The notes below the pieces were generated by a model. The model searched no databases and had not been told where the DNA came from. It saw only the letters and a program-made list of their open reading frames with translations. Below, piece by piece: positions 37,893-46,985 of a stretch of 64,000 nucleotides of DNA. Within the stretch, counting starts at the first letter, position 1, and the number at the start of each line of letters is the position of its first letter. A program made the translations under genes and the position numbers. The stretch comes from Enterobacter sp. SA187 (GTDB taxonomy: Bacteria; Pseudomonadota; Gammaproteobacteria; Enterobacterales; Enterobacteriaceae). Location: positions 3,410,001 to 3,474,000 of the forward strand of contig NZ_CP019113.1 of NCBI RefSeq assembly GCF_001888805.2, in the 5' to 3' direction.

Positions 37893-38513
37893 TTATAAGA
37901 AAGGTTTAACGTCCCCGACGCCTTCGCGCAGGATCACCGGCGAATCATCGGTTAAATCGATAACCGTTGTTGGCTGCTGGCCAAGGTAACCGCCGTGGAT
38001 GACCAGATCGACATGTTTTTCCAGGCGATCTTTGATCTCTTCCGGATCGGATTCGGTAAAATCGCTGCCCGGCAGCATCAGCGAGGTGGAAAGCATTGGC
38101 TCATTGAGCGTTTCCAGCAGCGCCAGGGCGATGGGGTTGGATGGCACACGCAGGCCGATGGTTTTACGTTTTTCCTGCAACAGCCGGCGCGGCACTTCTT
38201 TCGTGCCTTTCAGAATAAAAGTGTAGTTGCCGGGCGTGTTGTTTTTGATCAGACGGAACGCCACGTTATCCACATAAGCGTAGGTGGACAACTCCGACAG
38301 ATCGCGGCACATCAGGGTAAAGTTGTGGCCGTCCGGCAGCTGGCGGATGCGGCAAATGCGCTCCATGGCGCCCTTGTCTTCCAGTTTGCACCCCAGCGCA
38401 TAGCCGGAATCGGTTGGATAAACAATCACCCCGCCTTTGCGCACAATTTCCACGGCCTGATTAATCAGCCGCGCCTGCGGGTTGTCCGGGTGAATATAGA
38501 AAAACTGACTCAT
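37893..38513 (-). CDS. yciO: YciO, Sua5/YrdC-like protein
   Basis: YciO (206 aa) belongs to the Sua5/YciO/YrdC family that binds RNA and, in YrdC, makes threonylcarbamoyl-AMP for tRNA t6A. YciO itself does not efficiently replace YrdC in E. coli and its role is unsettled. The family motif KGGVIVYPTDSGYALGC (about 27-43) is clear. Its start overlaps the end of rnm by four bases, so the two are coupled. Confidence 0.96.
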   Translation of the reverse strand: MSQFFYIHPDNPQARLINQAVEIVRKGGVIVYPTDSGYALGCKLEDKGAMERICRIRQLPDGHNFTLMCRDLSELSTYAYVDNVAFRLIKNNTPGNYTFILKGTKEVPRRLLQEKRKTIGLRVPSNPIALALLETLNEPMLSTSLMLPGSDFTESDPEEIKDRLEKHVDLVIHGGYLGQQPTTVIDLTDDSPVILREGVGDVKPFL

Positions 38514-39391
38514 ACTGCCCTCTCATTGGTGTTCTGTGGCTGCTCCCACGATGTCCACACCCCTTCCACGCCTGCGGGTAACCAGAGCTTACGACCCAGT
38601 TCGATCCACGGGCAGGGCTGATGGAAATCCGAGCCCTGCGAAGCCAGTAAACCAAACTGTTGCGCATAAGCTGCAAGCTGGGTGCGCTCGTTAGGCGCCT
38701 GCTGACATTGCGATACTTCCATGGCGTCGCCGCCCTGTTCGGCGAAGTGCGCCAGCAGTCTTTTCAGCCATTTAGCGCTCAAATCATACCGCCCCGGATG
38801 GGCGATAACCGCTTTGCCGCCAGAATGATGAATGACATCAATAGCTTGTTTTATTGTACACCACTGTGGCGGAACGTAGCCGGTTTTCCCCCGCGCGAGG
38901 TATTTTTTAAATACATCCGCCACGTTATTGGCTTTGCCGCTGGCGACCAGAAAACGCGCGAAATGCCCACGGGTCACGGCACCGCCCTGCGCCAGGGCCT
39001 GCGCCCCTTCCAGCGCGCCGGGAATATGCGCTTTTTCAAGCCGTTCGGCGATAAGCTGCGCCCGCTGCTGGCGTCGCGCCTTTTGTTCGTCCAGCAGTTC
39101 ACACACCGCCGGATGAGTGCTATCAATATTGAGGCCGACGATATGGATCTCATGGTTTTCCCAGAGGGTTGAGATTTCCACGCCGGGGATGAGCGTTAAT
39201 GCCAGGCCCGCGCGTTCGATTTCGGCCTGCGCGGCGGCGATGCCGTCGGTGGTGTCATGATCGGTGATCGCCAGCGTACCGACGCGCATCTCAACCGCGC
39301 GGTGCACCAGTTTTTCGGGTGAAAGCAAACCGTCTGAAGCGAGAGTGTGGGAATGAAGATCGTAAATCACTGCGTAATTCGTGTCGCTCAA
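38510..39391 (-). CDS. rnm: RNase AM (5'-3' exoribonuclease, PHP domain; TTG start)
   Basis: Rnm (YciV/TrpH, 293 aa) is a PHP-domain metalloenzyme now known as RNase AM, which trims 5' ends of rRNAs (5S, 16S, 23S) in E. coli; it was earlier seen as a nucleoside-bisphosphate phosphatase. Metal ligands are visible in DLHSHTLASDG, ITDHDTTDG, PGVEIST and GSDFHQP. Start choice: the TTG at 39391 gives exactly the E. coli N-terminus and length and has GGGAG five bases upstream; the ATG at 39403 has no ribosome site. It is divergent from the trp operon. Confidence 0.93.
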   Translation of the reverse strand: MSDTNYAVIYDLHSHTLASDGLLSPEKLVHRAVEMRVGTLAITDHDTTDGIAAAQAEIERAGLALTLIPGVEISTLWENHEIHIVGLNIDSTHPAVCELLDEQKARRQQRAQLIAERLEKAHIPGALEGAQALAQGGAVTRGHFARFLVASGKANNVADVFKKYLARGKTGYVPPQWCTIKQAIDVIHHSGGKAVIAHPGRYDLSAKWLKRLLAHFAEQGGDAMEVSQCQQAPNERTQLAAYAQQFGLLASQGSDFHQPCPWIELGRKLWLPAGVEGVWTSWEQPQNTNERAV

Positions 39392-39467
39392 AGCGGCTCC
39401 CATGGGGATATAAAGAAGGTGACCGCGCCATCATAACGGTTGCCGATGATTTTTGCGAAATCAGGGG

Positions 39468-39502
39468 TTGACTTTATTTCCCCGAACCAGTTAACTAGTA
39501 CG
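39468..39502 (+). promoter_or_regulatory. trp operon promoter and TrpR operator
   Basis: TTGACT (39468-39473), a 17-base spacer and TTAACT (39491-39496) match the E. coli trp promoter. The TrpR operator CGAACCAGTTAACTAGTACG (39483-39502) overlaps the -10 and differs from the E. coli operator by one base in the left half-site. Tryptophan-bound TrpR should repress here. Confidence 0.95.
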
Positions 39503-39529
39503 CAAGTTCACACGACGAGGTATCTGAAA

Positions 39530-39586
39530 ATGACTGCATTCTCAACACGTAACCGCTGGTGGCGCACTCCTGATTACGGGCAGTGA
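39530..39586 (+). CDS. trpL: trp operon leader peptide
   Basis: The leader reads MTAFSTRNRWWRTPDYGQ, 18 residues, with tandem Trp codons at positions 10 and 11, as in E. coli TrpL ([14 protein letters not shown]). The stall codons sense charged tRNA-Trp. In E. coli the peptide stops right after the Trp-Trp-Arg-Thr-Ser run. Here that TGA is out of frame (ACTCCTGA against ACTTCCTGA), so reading continues four more codons to TGA at 39584. Confidence 0.9.
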   Translation: MTAFSTRNRWWRTPDYGQ

Positions 39587-39619
39587 GGTCACGTCTGCGT
39601 CACGCAAACAGATACCCCG

Positions 39620-39644
39620 GCCCGCCTCGTGAGCGGGCTTTTTT
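39620..39644 (+). terminator. trp attenuator (3:4 terminator hairpin)
   Basis: GCCCGC, a seven-base loop and GCGGGC are followed by TTTTTT, almost the E. coli trp attenuator. It lies between trpL and trpE. The leader segments that form the alternative antiterminator lie at about 39575-39628. Confidence 0.93.
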
Positions 39645-39668
39645 ATGAACAAAATAACGAGAACGATT

Positions 39669-41231
39669 ATGCAAACGCAAAAACCAGCACTCGAACTTCT
39701 TACTGATGATGCGGTGTACCGTGAAAATCCAACGGCGCTGTTTCACCAGATCTGCGGCGCGCGGCCGGCGACGCTGCTGCTCGAATCCGCAGACATCGAC
39801 AGCAAAAATGATTTAAAAAGCCTGCTGCTGGTGGATGCCGCGCTGCGCATTACCGCGCTGGGTGACACTGTCACCATCAATGCCTTTACCGCCAACGGCG
39901 CGTCCCTGCTGCCGCTGCTGGACGCGGCGCTGCCCTCAGGCGTGGAAAATATAAAAACGGATAACAGTCGTGTATTGCGCTTCCCGCCGGTTAGCGCGTT
40001 GCTGGATGAAGACGCCCGCCTGTGTTCGTTGTCGGTGTTTGACGCCTTCCGCCTGCTGCAAACGCTGGTCACACTGCCTGCCGATGAGCGTGAAGCGATG
40101 TTCTTTGGCGGTCTGTTCGCCTATGACCTGGTGGCAGGTTTTGAAGAATTACCGGCCCTGGCGCAGGATAATAACTGCCCGGATTACTGTTTTTACCTGG
40201 CGGAAACGCTGCTGGTGATCGATCACCAGAAGCAGCATACCCGTATCCAGGCAAGCCTCTTTACGCCGCAGGCCGCCGAGCGCGATCGCCTGACGCAACG
40301 AATGGCAACGCTGCGCCAGCAGTTGCACGACCTGCCCGTTGCGCTGCCGGTGGAATCCATCGCCTCCATGCGCTGCGACTGTAATCAGAGCGACGAGGAG
40401 TACGGCGCGGTAGTGCGCGAAATGCAGAAAGCGATCCGCGCCGGGGAAATTTTCCAGGTGGTGCCGTCCCGCCGCTTCTCCCTGCCCTGCCCGTCGCCGC
40501 TGGCGGCCTATGATGTGCTGAAGAAAAGCAATCCCAGCCCGTACATGTTCTTTATGCAGGATGCCGATTTCACCCTGTTCGGCGCGTCGCCCGAGAGCTC
40601 GCTGAAATATGACGCAAACACCCGCCAGATTGAAATCTACCCCATTGCCGGGACGCGCCCGCGCGGGCGTCGTGCCGATGGCTCGCTGGATCGCGATCTG
40701 GACAGCCGTATTGAGCTGGAGATGCGTACCGATCATAAAGAGCTGTCAGAGCACCTGATGCTGGTGGATTTAGCGCGTAACGATCTGGCCCGCATCTGTA
40801 CGCCGGGCAGCCGTTATGTGGCGGATCTGACCAAAGTCGATCGCTACTCCTTTGTGATGCACCTGGTTTCCCGCGTGGTGGGTGAACTGCGCCACGATCT
40901 GGATGCGCTGCACGCTTATCGCGCCTGTATGAACATGGGTACCCTGAGCGGGGCGCCAAAAGTTCGCGCCATGCAGCTCATCGCCGGTGCCGAAGGTACC
41001 CGCCGCGGCAGCTACGGCGGCGCGGTGGGTTATTTTACTGCCCACGGCGATCTCGACACCTGCATCGTCATTCGTTCCGCCTACGTGGAAAACGGCGTCG
41101 CCACCGTTCAGGCGGGCGCAGGCGTGGTGCTGGATTCTGTGCCGCAGTCCGAAGCCGATGAAACCCGTAATAAAGCCCGCGCCGTCCTGCGCGCCATTGC
41201 CACTGCACACCACGCACAGGAGACGTTCTGA
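39669..41231 (+). CDS. trpE: Anthranilate synthase component I
   Basis: TrpE (520 aa, E. coli length) converts chorismate and ammonia to anthranilate; with the TrpG part of TrpGD it uses glutamine. The tryptophan feedback-binding motif LLESADIDS is intact near residues 37-45. The chorismate-binding C-terminal domain includes PIAGTRPRGR and DLARNDLARI. The start at 39669 matches E. coli; upstream in-frame residues from 39645 are discarded. Its TGA overlaps the trpD ATG by one base. Confidence 0.98.
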   Translation: MQTQKPALELLTDDAVYRENPTALFHQICGARPATLLLESADIDSKNDLKSLLLVDAALRITALGDTVTINAFTANGASLLPLLDAALPSGVENIKTDNSRVLRFPPVSALLDEDARLCSLSVFDAFRLLQTLVTLPADEREAMFFGGLFAYDLVAGFEELPALAQDNNCPDYCFYLAETLLVIDHQKQHTRIQASLFTPQAAERDRLTQRMATLRQQLHDLPVALPVESIASMRCDCNQSDEEYGAVVREMQKAIRAGEIFQVVPSRRFSLPCPSPLAAYDVLKKSNPSPYMFFMQDADFTLFGASPESSLKYDANTRQIEIYPIAGTRPRGRRADGSLDRDLDSRIELEMRTDHKELSEHLMLVDLARNDLARICTPGSRYVADLTKVDRYSFVMHLVSRVVGELRHDLDALHAYRACMNMGTLSGAPKVRAMQLIAGAEGTRRGSYGGAVGYFTAHGDLDTCIVIRSAYVENGVATVQAGAGVVLDSVPQSEADETRNKARAVLRAIATAHHAQETF

Positions 41232-42826
41232 TGGCTGATATTCTGCTGCTCGATAATATCGACTCGTTTACTTACAACCTCGCCGATCAGCTGCGCGCCA
41301 GCGGGCACAATGTGGTGATTTACCGTAATCATGTCCCGGCGCAGACGCTGATTGACCGTCTGACCACCATGGACAACCCGGTGCTGATGCTCTCGCCAGG
41401 GCCGGGCGCGCCGTCGGAAGCGGGCTGTATGCCGGAGTTGCTCACCCGTCTGCGCGGCAAACTGCCGATCATCGGCATCTGTCTGGGTCATCAGGCGATT
41501 GTCGAAGCCTACGGCGGCTACGTGGGCCAGGCAGGTGAGATCCTGCACGGCAAAGCGTCGAGCATTGAACATGACAGCCAGGCGATGTTCGCCGGGCTGA
41601 GCAATCCGCTGCCGGTAGCCCGTTACCATTCGCTGGTGGGCAGTAATATTCCGGCGGGTCTGACCATCAACGCCCATTTCAACGGCATGGTGATGGCAGT
41701 GCGCCACGATGCGGATCGCGTCTGCGGCTTCCAGTTCCATCCGGAATCGATCCTCACCACCCAGGGCGCGCGTCTGCTGGAGCAGACTCTGGCATGGGCG
41801 ATGCAAAAACTGGAGCAGACCAATACCCTGCAACCGATCCTCGAAAAACTTTACCAGGCGCAGACCCTGAGCCAGCAGGAGAGCCACCAGCTGTTTTCCG
41901 CGGTGGTGCGCGGCGAGCTGAAGCCAGAGCAACTGGCGGCGGCGCTGGTCAGCATGAAGATCCGCGGCGAACACCCGAATGAGATCGCCGGGGCCGCCAC
42001 CGCCCTGCTGGAAAACGCCGCGCCCTTCCCGCGCCCGGATTATGCCTTTGCAGATATTGTCGGCACCGGCGGCGACGGCAGCAACAGCATCAATATTTCC
42101 ACCGCCAGCGCTTTTGTGGCGGCGGCCTGTGGGCTGAAAGTCGCCAAGCACGGCAACCGCAGCGTTTCCAGTAAATCGGGCTCTTCCGATCTGCTGGCGG
42201 CCTTCGGCATTAATCTGGATATGCAGGCGGAAAAATCCCGCACCGCGCTGGACGAGCTGGGCGTCTGTTTCCTGTTCGCGCCGAAATATCACACCGGTTT
42301 TCGTCACGCCATGCCGGTGCGTCAGCAGCTGAAAACCCGCACGCTGTTTAACGTGCTGGGGCCGCTGATCAATCCGGCGCATCCGCCGCTGGCGCTGATC
42401 GGCGTCTACAGCCCGGAGCTGGTGCTGCCGATTGCCGAAACGCTGCGCGTGCTGGGCTATCAGCGTGCGGCCGTGGTACACAGCGGCGGCATGGATGAAG
42501 TGTCGCTGCATGCGCCGACGGTGGTAGCCGAACTGCATGAAGGAGAAATCAAAAGCTATCAGCTGACCGCCGCCGATTTTGGCCTGACGCCTTACCATCA
42601 GGAGCAGCTGGCAGGCGGCACGCCGGAAGAAAACCGTGACATTCTGACGCGCTTATTACAAGGTAAAGGCGAGGCTGCGCATGAAGCTGCCGTGGCCGCT
42701 AACGTCGCCATGCTGATGCGTTTGCACGGTGAAGAAGATTTACAGGCCAATGCGCAAAAAGTTCTGGATGTGCTGCACAGCGGCGCGGCGTATGACAAAG
42801 TCACCGCACTTGCGGCAAGAGGGTAA
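41231..42826 (+). CDS. trpD: Fused glutamine amidotransferase / anthranilate phosphoribosyltransferase
   Basis: TrpGD (531 aa) is the enterobacterial fusion. Residues 1-195 are the class-I glutaminase TrpG, with nucleophile Cys84 (GICLGHQ) and the FHPES His-Glu pair near 170. Residues about 200-531 are TrpD, which joins anthranilate to PRPP, with the GTGGDGSNSINIST phosphate-binding stretch. It overlaps trpE by one base. An internal trp promoter occurs near the 3' end of this gene in E. coli; I did not try to place it here. Confidence 0.98.
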   Translation: MADILLLDNIDSFTYNLADQLRASGHNVVIYRNHVPAQTLIDRLTTMDNPVLMLSPGPGAPSEAGCMPELLTRLRGKLPIIGICLGHQAIVEAYGGYVGQAGEILHGKASSIEHDSQAMFAGLSNPLPVARYHSLVGSNIPAGLTINAHFNGMVMAVRHDADRVCGFQFHPESILTTQGARLLEQTLAWAMQKLEQTNTLQPILEKLYQAQTLSQQESHQLFSAVVRGELKPEQLAAALVSMKIRGEHPNEIAGAATALLENAAPFPRPDYAFADIVGTGGDGSNSINISTASAFVAAACGLKVAKHGNRSVSSKSGSSDLLAAFGINLDMQAEKSRTALDELGVCFLFAPKYHTGFRHAMPVRQQLKTRTLFNVLGPLINPAHPPLALIGVYSPELVLPIAETLRVLGYQRAAVVHSGGMDEVSLHAPTVVAELHEGEIKSYQLTAADFGLTPYHQEQLAGGTPEENRDILTRLLQGKGEAAHEAAVAANVAMLMRLHGEEDLQANAQKVLDVLHSGAAYDKVTALAARG

Positions 42827-42829
42827 ATG

Positions 42830-44191
42830 ATGGAAACCGTTTTAGCGAAAATCGTCGCAGATAAGGCGATTTGGGTTGAGGCCCGCAAAGCGCAACAGCC
42901 GCTTACCAGTTTTCAGAATCAGGTGGTGCCGAGTACGCGTCGCTTCTATTCTGCCTTACAGGGCGCGCGCACGGCCTTTATTCTGGAGTGCAAGAAAGCA
43001 TCGCCGTCTAAAGGCGTGATCCGTGAAGACTTTGATCCGGCGCAGATCGCCGAGATCTACAAACACCATGCGTCGGCTATTTCGGTGCTGACGGATGAAA
43101 AATATTTCCACGGCAGCTTCGATTTTCTGCCGGTGGTCAGCGCCATCGCGCCGCAGCCGATCCTCTGTAAGGATTTCATTATCGATCCTTACCAGATTTA
43201 CCTGGCGCGTTTCTACCAGGCGGATGCCTGCCTGCTGATGCTGTCCGTGCTGGATGACGAGCAGTACCGCCAGCTTGCCGCCGTCGCACATAGCCTGGAG
43301 ATGGGCGTGCTGACGGAAGTCAGTAATGAAGAAGAGCTGGAGCGCGCCATTGCCCTTGAGGCGAAAGTGGTCGGCATTAATAACCGTGACCTGCGCGATC
43401 TTTCTATCGATCTGAACCGTACCCGCCAGCTGGCGCCACGCCTGGGCGCAGGCGTCACGGTGATCAGCGAGTCAGGCATTAATACCTATGCGCAGGTGCG
43501 TGAGCTGAGTCATTTCGCCAACGGATTCCTGATTGGCTCGGCGCTGATGGAATATCCCGATCTGAATGCCGCCGTGCTGCGCGTGCTGCTCGGCGAAAAC
43601 AAAGTCTGCGGCCTCACCCGGTCAGAAGACGCGCAGGCGGCTTTTGAGGCGGGCGCGCTGTACGGCGGGCTGATTTTTGTCGATACCTCGCCACGCGCAG
43701 TCAGCGATGAACAGGCGCAGGCGGTGATCAATGCCGTGCCGGGTCTGCGTTACGTCGGCGTGTTCCGCAATGCGCCGGTGGAGGATGTGGTTGCACGCGC
43801 GCAACGGCTGGGGCTTGCCGCCGTGCAATTACATGGTACGGAAGACCAGCAGTATGTGAATGCATTACGCGCCGCGCTGCCGGCTGATGTGCAGATCTGG
43901 AAAGCGCTCAGCGTCACCCGCAGCCTGCCCGCGCGGGATTATCAGCACGTGGACAAATACCTTTTCGATAACGGTCAGGGCGGCAGCGGGGAGCGATTTG
44001 ACTGGTCGCTGCTGGCAGGCCAACGCCTCGGCAATGTACTGCTCGCAGGTGGCCTTGGCGCCGATAACTGCGTGGAAGCCGCCAGGGCCGGTTGTGCCGG
44101 TCTCGATTTTAATTCAGGCGTAGAGCGTGAACCGGGTATTAAAGATGCCGATAAACTGGCCTCGGTTTTCCGCACGCTCAGAGCATATTAA
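42830..44191 (+). CDS. trpC: Fused indole-3-glycerol-P synthase / PRA isomerase
   Basis: TrpCF (453 aa, E. coli length) has two TIM barrels. Residues 1-255 are IGP synthase (LECKKASPSKG, CKDFIIDPYQIYLAR, ISESGI). Residues about 256-453 are PRA isomerase (KVCGLTRSED, VQLHGTEDQQY, LAGGLGADNC). The second of two tandem ATG codons (42830) gives the E. coli length; the first (42827) directly follows the trpD stop. Confidence 0.98.
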   Translation: METVLAKIVADKAIWVEARKAQQPLTSFQNQVVPSTRRFYSALQGARTAFILECKKASPSKGVIREDFDPAQIAEIYKHHASAISVLTDEKYFHGSFDFLPVVSAIAPQPILCKDFIIDPYQIYLARFYQADACLLMLSVLDDEQYRQLAAVAHSLEMGVLTEVSNEEELERAIALEAKVVGINNRDLRDLSIDLNRTRQLAPRLGAGVTVISESGINTYAQVRELSHFANGFLIGSALMEYPDLNAAVLRVLLGENKVCGLTRSEDAQAAFEAGALYGGLIFVDTSPRAVSDEQAQAVINAVPGLRYVGVFRNAPVEDVVARAQRLGLAAVQLHGTEDQQYVNALRAALPADVQIWKALSVTRSLPARDYQHVDKYLFDNGQGGSGERFDWSLLAGQRLGNVLLAGGLGADNCVEAARAGCAGLDFNSGVEREPGIKDADKLASVFRTLRAY

Positions 44192-44201
44192 GGAAGCAAG
44201 C

Positions 44202-45395
44202 ATGACAACATTACTGAATCCCTATTTCGGCGAGTTTGGCGGTATGTACGTGCCGCAGATCCTGATGCCCGCCCTGCGTCAGCTTGAAGAAGCTTTTGTA
44301 AACGCGCAAAAAGATCCTGAATTCCAGGCGCAGTTCACTGACCTGCTGAAAAACTATGCCGGTCGTCCGACGGCGCTGACGAAATGCCAGAACCTGACGG
44401 CGGGCACGAAAACCACGCTGTACCTCAAGCGTGAAGATTTGCTGCACGGCGGCGCGCACAAAACTAACCAGGTGCTGGGTCAGGCGCTGCTGGCGAAGAA
44501 AATGGGTAAAACGGAAATCATCGCCGAAACCGGCGCGGGTCAGCATGGTGTGGCGTCAGCGCTGGCCTCGGCGCTGCTCGGTCTGAAATGCCGCATTTAT
44601 ATGGGCGCAAAAGACGTGGAGCGCCAGTCGCCGAACGTCTTCCGTATGCGCCTGATGGGCGCGGAAGTGATCCCGGTCTACAGCGGCTCGGCCACGCTGA
44701 AAGATGCCTGTAACGAGGCGCTGCGCGACTGGTCCGGCAGCTACGATACCGCGCACTATATGCTGGGTACCGCGGCTGGCCCGCACCCCTTCCCGACTAT
44801 CGTGCGTGAATTCCAGCGCATGATCGGCGAAGAGACCAAAGCACAGATCCTCGAAAAAGAAGGGCGTCTGCCGGATGCGGTGATCGCCTGCGTCGGCGGC
44901 GGTTCTAACGCTATCGGCATGTTTGCTGACTTTATCGAAGAGACCGGCGTCGGGCTGATTGGCGTTGAGCCTGCCGGACACGGTATTGAATCCGGCGAGC
45001 ACGGCGCGCCGCTTAAGCATGGCCGCGTGGGGATTTACTTCGGTATGAAGTCGCCAATGATGCAGACGGAAGATGGTCAGATTGAAGAGTCTTACTCCAT
45101 TTCTGCCGGTCTGGATTTCCCGTCCGTTGGCCCGCAGCACGCGCATCTTAACAGCATCGGGCGTGCGGATTATGTGTCCATCACCGATGACGAAGCGCTG
45201 GACGCGTTCAAACTGCTGTGCCGCAGTGAAGGCATTATTCCGGCGCTGGAATCTTCACACGCGCTGGCCCATGCGCTGAAAATGATGCGCGAAAACCCGG
45301 AAAAAGAGCAACTGCTGGTGGTTAACCTGTCCGGCCGCGGCGATAAAGACATCTTTACGGTTCACGATATTCTGAAAGCGCGAGGGGAAATGTAA
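44202..45395 (+). CDS. trpB: Tryptophan synthase beta chain
   Basis: TrpB (397 aa) condenses indole with serine using pyridoxal phosphate. The PLP lysine (E. coli Lys87) lies in GGAHKTNQV, the phosphate loop is GGGSNAIG, and the substrate loop ETGAGQHG is intact. The start at 44202 has AAGGA upstream; the in-frame extension from 44127 overlaps trpC and is not used. TrpA begins on the last base of its stop. Confidence 0.99.
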   Translation: MTTLLNPYFGEFGGMYVPQILMPALRQLEEAFVNAQKDPEFQAQFTDLLKNYAGRPTALTKCQNLTAGTKTTLYLKREDLLHGGAHKTNQVLGQALLAKKMGKTEIIAETGAGQHGVASALASALLGLKCRIYMGAKDVERQSPNVFRMRLMGAEVIPVYSGSATLKDACNEALRDWSGSYDTAHYMLGTAAGPHPFPTIVREFQRMIGEETKAQILEKEGRLPDAVIACVGGGSNAIGMFADFIEETGVGLIGVEPAGHGIESGEHGAPLKHGRVGIYFGMKSPMMQTEDGQIEESYSISAGLDFPSVGPQHAHLNSIGRADYVSITDDEALDAFKLLCRSEGIIPALESSHALAHALKMMRENPEKEQLLVVNLSGRGDKDIFTVHDILKARGEM

Positions 45396-46204
45396 TGGAA
45401 CGCTATGAAAACCTGTTTAAACGCCTGAAGGATCGCAAGGAAGGCGCGTTTGTCCCCTTCGTGACGCTGGGGGATCCCACCCCTGAGCAGTCGCTGAAAA
45501 TCATCGACACGCTGATTGAAGCGGGTGCCGATGCGCTGGAGCTGGGCATTCCCTTCTCCGATCCGCTGGCGGATGGCCCGACCATTCAGAACGCGACCCT
45601 GCGCGCCTTTGCCGCAGGTGTCACCCCCGCGCAGTGCTTTGAAATCCTGACCACCGTGCGCCAGAAATATCCGGATATGCCCATTGGCCTGCTGATGTAC
45701 GCCAACCTGGTATTCAGCCGCGGCATTGATGAGTTTTATGCCCAGTGTGAAAAGGCCGGTGTCGATTCCGTGCTGGTGGCGGATGTGCCGGTGGAGGAGT
45801 CAGCCCCGTTCCGTCAGGCGGCGCTGCGTCACAATGTGGCACCGATTTTTATCTGCCCGCCGAACGCCGATGACGATCTGTTGCGCCAGATCGCCTCTTA
45901 TGGCCGCGGCTATACCTATTTGCTGTCACGCGCCGGGGTGACCGGATCCGAGAACGGCACCGCGCTGCCGCTGAATCACCTGGTGGATAAACTGCGGGAA
46001 TATAATGCCGCACCGGCATTGCAGGGATTTGGTATTTCGGCACCGGCTCAGGTGACTGCCGCGCTGGGCGCGGGCGCTGCCGGGGCGATCTCCGGCTCTG
46101 CCATTGTCAAAATTATCGAGAAGCATCTTGATAACTCCACCGCGATGCTGGCGGAGCTGAAAGCTTTTGTACAGGGCCTGAAAGCCGCGACCCTGCCGCA
46201 ATAA
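45395..46204 (+). CDS. trpA: Tryptophan synthase alpha chain
   Basis: TrpA (269 aa) cleaves indole-3-glycerol phosphate to indole, which tunnels to TrpB. The catalytic Glu49 (ALELGIPFSDPLADGP) and Asp60 in the same block, and the mobile loop with SRAGVTG, are present. It ends the trp operon. K-12 has yciGFE next; here ompW follows directly. Confidence 0.98.
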   Translation: MERYENLFKRLKDRKEGAFVPFVTLGDPTPEQSLKIIDTLIEAGADALELGIPFSDPLADGPTIQNATLRAFAAGVTPAQCFEILTTVRQKYPDMPIGLLMYANLVFSRGIDEFYAQCEKAGVDSVLVADVPVEESAPFRQAALRHNVAPIFICPPNADDDLLRQIASYGRGYTYLLSRAGVTGSENGTALPLNHLVDKLREYNAAPALQGFGISAPAQVTAALGAGAAGAISGSAIVKIIEKHLDNSTAMLAELKAFVQGLKAATLPQ

Positions 46205-46212
46205 CCTCATCT

Positions 46213-46237
46213 GCCGCCTGAATGATAATCGGGCGGC
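46213..46237 (+). terminator. Possible terminator after trpA
   Basis: GCCGCC and GGCGGC arms, extended by a few pairs, enclose a loop just after the trpA stop and before convergent ompW. Only ATATTCC follows, so it is a weak candidate that may depend on Rho, as known for the E. coli trp end. Confidence 0.45.
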
Positions 46238-46246
46238 ATATTCCTG

Positions 46247-46882
46247 TCAGAATCGATAACCCGCGCCAAACATAAATACCCAGGGATCGAGACGGGTATG
46301 CACGCTCTGCTGCTCGCCACCGGCTTTAAAACGTACATCGGTATCAATATCCATATACCAGACTGACATGTTCAGCAGCCAGTCACGGTTGATGAGATAA
46401 TCCAGCCCCACCTGCCCCGCCAGCCCCCATGAATCTTTCAGGCTCAAATCCGACAGCCCGGCTTCTTTGCCGGTATCATTGAATTTTTCATCAAAGAACG
46501 TGGTGTAGTTGACGCCCGCGCCGATATAGGGACGCGCTTTGCTGGTGGCATCGCCGAAATACCACTGCGCCATCAACGACGGCGGTAAATGATGAACGGT
46601 CGCCAGGTCGCCGGTCGGCCCTGTACCGACTTTATGACGGAACGGCGTGGCAGCCAGCAATTCAACGCCAACATTGTCCGTTGCCATATAAGTGAAGGTC
46701 AGACCCAGTTGGGTATTGTTATCGACGTTAAACCCGCCGAGGCTGCCCAGCACGTTATCAGAGCCTTCCGTCGGGCGCACGGTGGCGGAACCGGCACGGA
46801 CAAAGAATTCGCCTGCTTCATGGGCATACACGTTTTGGGAAAGACCTGCCAGTACCAGCGCTGCCACAGCTAACTTTTTCAT
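46247..46882 (-). CDS. ompW: Outer membrane protein W
   Basis: OmpW (211 aa) is a small eight-stranded outer-membrane beta-barrel with a hydrophobic channel, linked to small-molecule uptake, colicin S4 reception and stress resistance. A signal peptide ends at VYA|HEAGEF. The C-terminus ends in Phe (GAGYRF), the BAM-recognition signal. The ATG at 46882 has GGAG upstream; a GTG two codons earlier is part of that ribosome site. An FNR-like site lies about 105 bases upstream, which agrees with known FNR activation of ompW. Confidence 0.97.
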   Translation of the reverse strand: MKKLAVAALVLAGLSQNVYAHEAGEFFVRAGSATVRPTEGSDNVLGSLGGFNVDNNTQLGLTFTYMATDNVGVELLAATPFRHKVGTGPTGDLATVHHLPPSLMAQWYFGDATSKARPYIGAGVNYTTFFDEKFNDTGKEAGLSDLSLKDSWGLAGQVGLDYLINRDWLLNMSVWYMDIDTDVRFKAGGEQQSVHTRLDPWVFMFGAGYRF

Positions 46883-46941
46883 CTCCACTCCTTTGATGTG
46901 GTTTTATTTGCGCGGTGAATATACCTACATCGAAGTAGAAA

Positions 46942-46960
46942 GTGATCTGCCACAGATCAC
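46942..46960 (-). promoter_or_regulatory. Perfect GTGATCTG dyad upstream of ompW
   Basis: GTGATCTG and CAGATCAC flank three bases, 60 bases upstream of the ompW start. The half-sites look like CRP half-sites, but they are five bases too far apart for a standard CRP site, so the protein that reads the dyad is unclear. Confidence 0.4.
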
Positions 46961-46985
46961 ATTTAAACCAATAATTTAACCTTTG

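Noticed and set aside
41108..42598. A 496-codon open frame antisense to trpD.
   Set aside because: Lies within trpGD, is rich in Gln/His/Arg as antisense frames are, and resembles no family.
46942..46960. A CRP site upstream of ompW.
   Set aside because: The half-sites fit but the spacer between TGTGA and TCAC(T) is 11 rather than 6 bases, so the standard CRP dimer would not fit.
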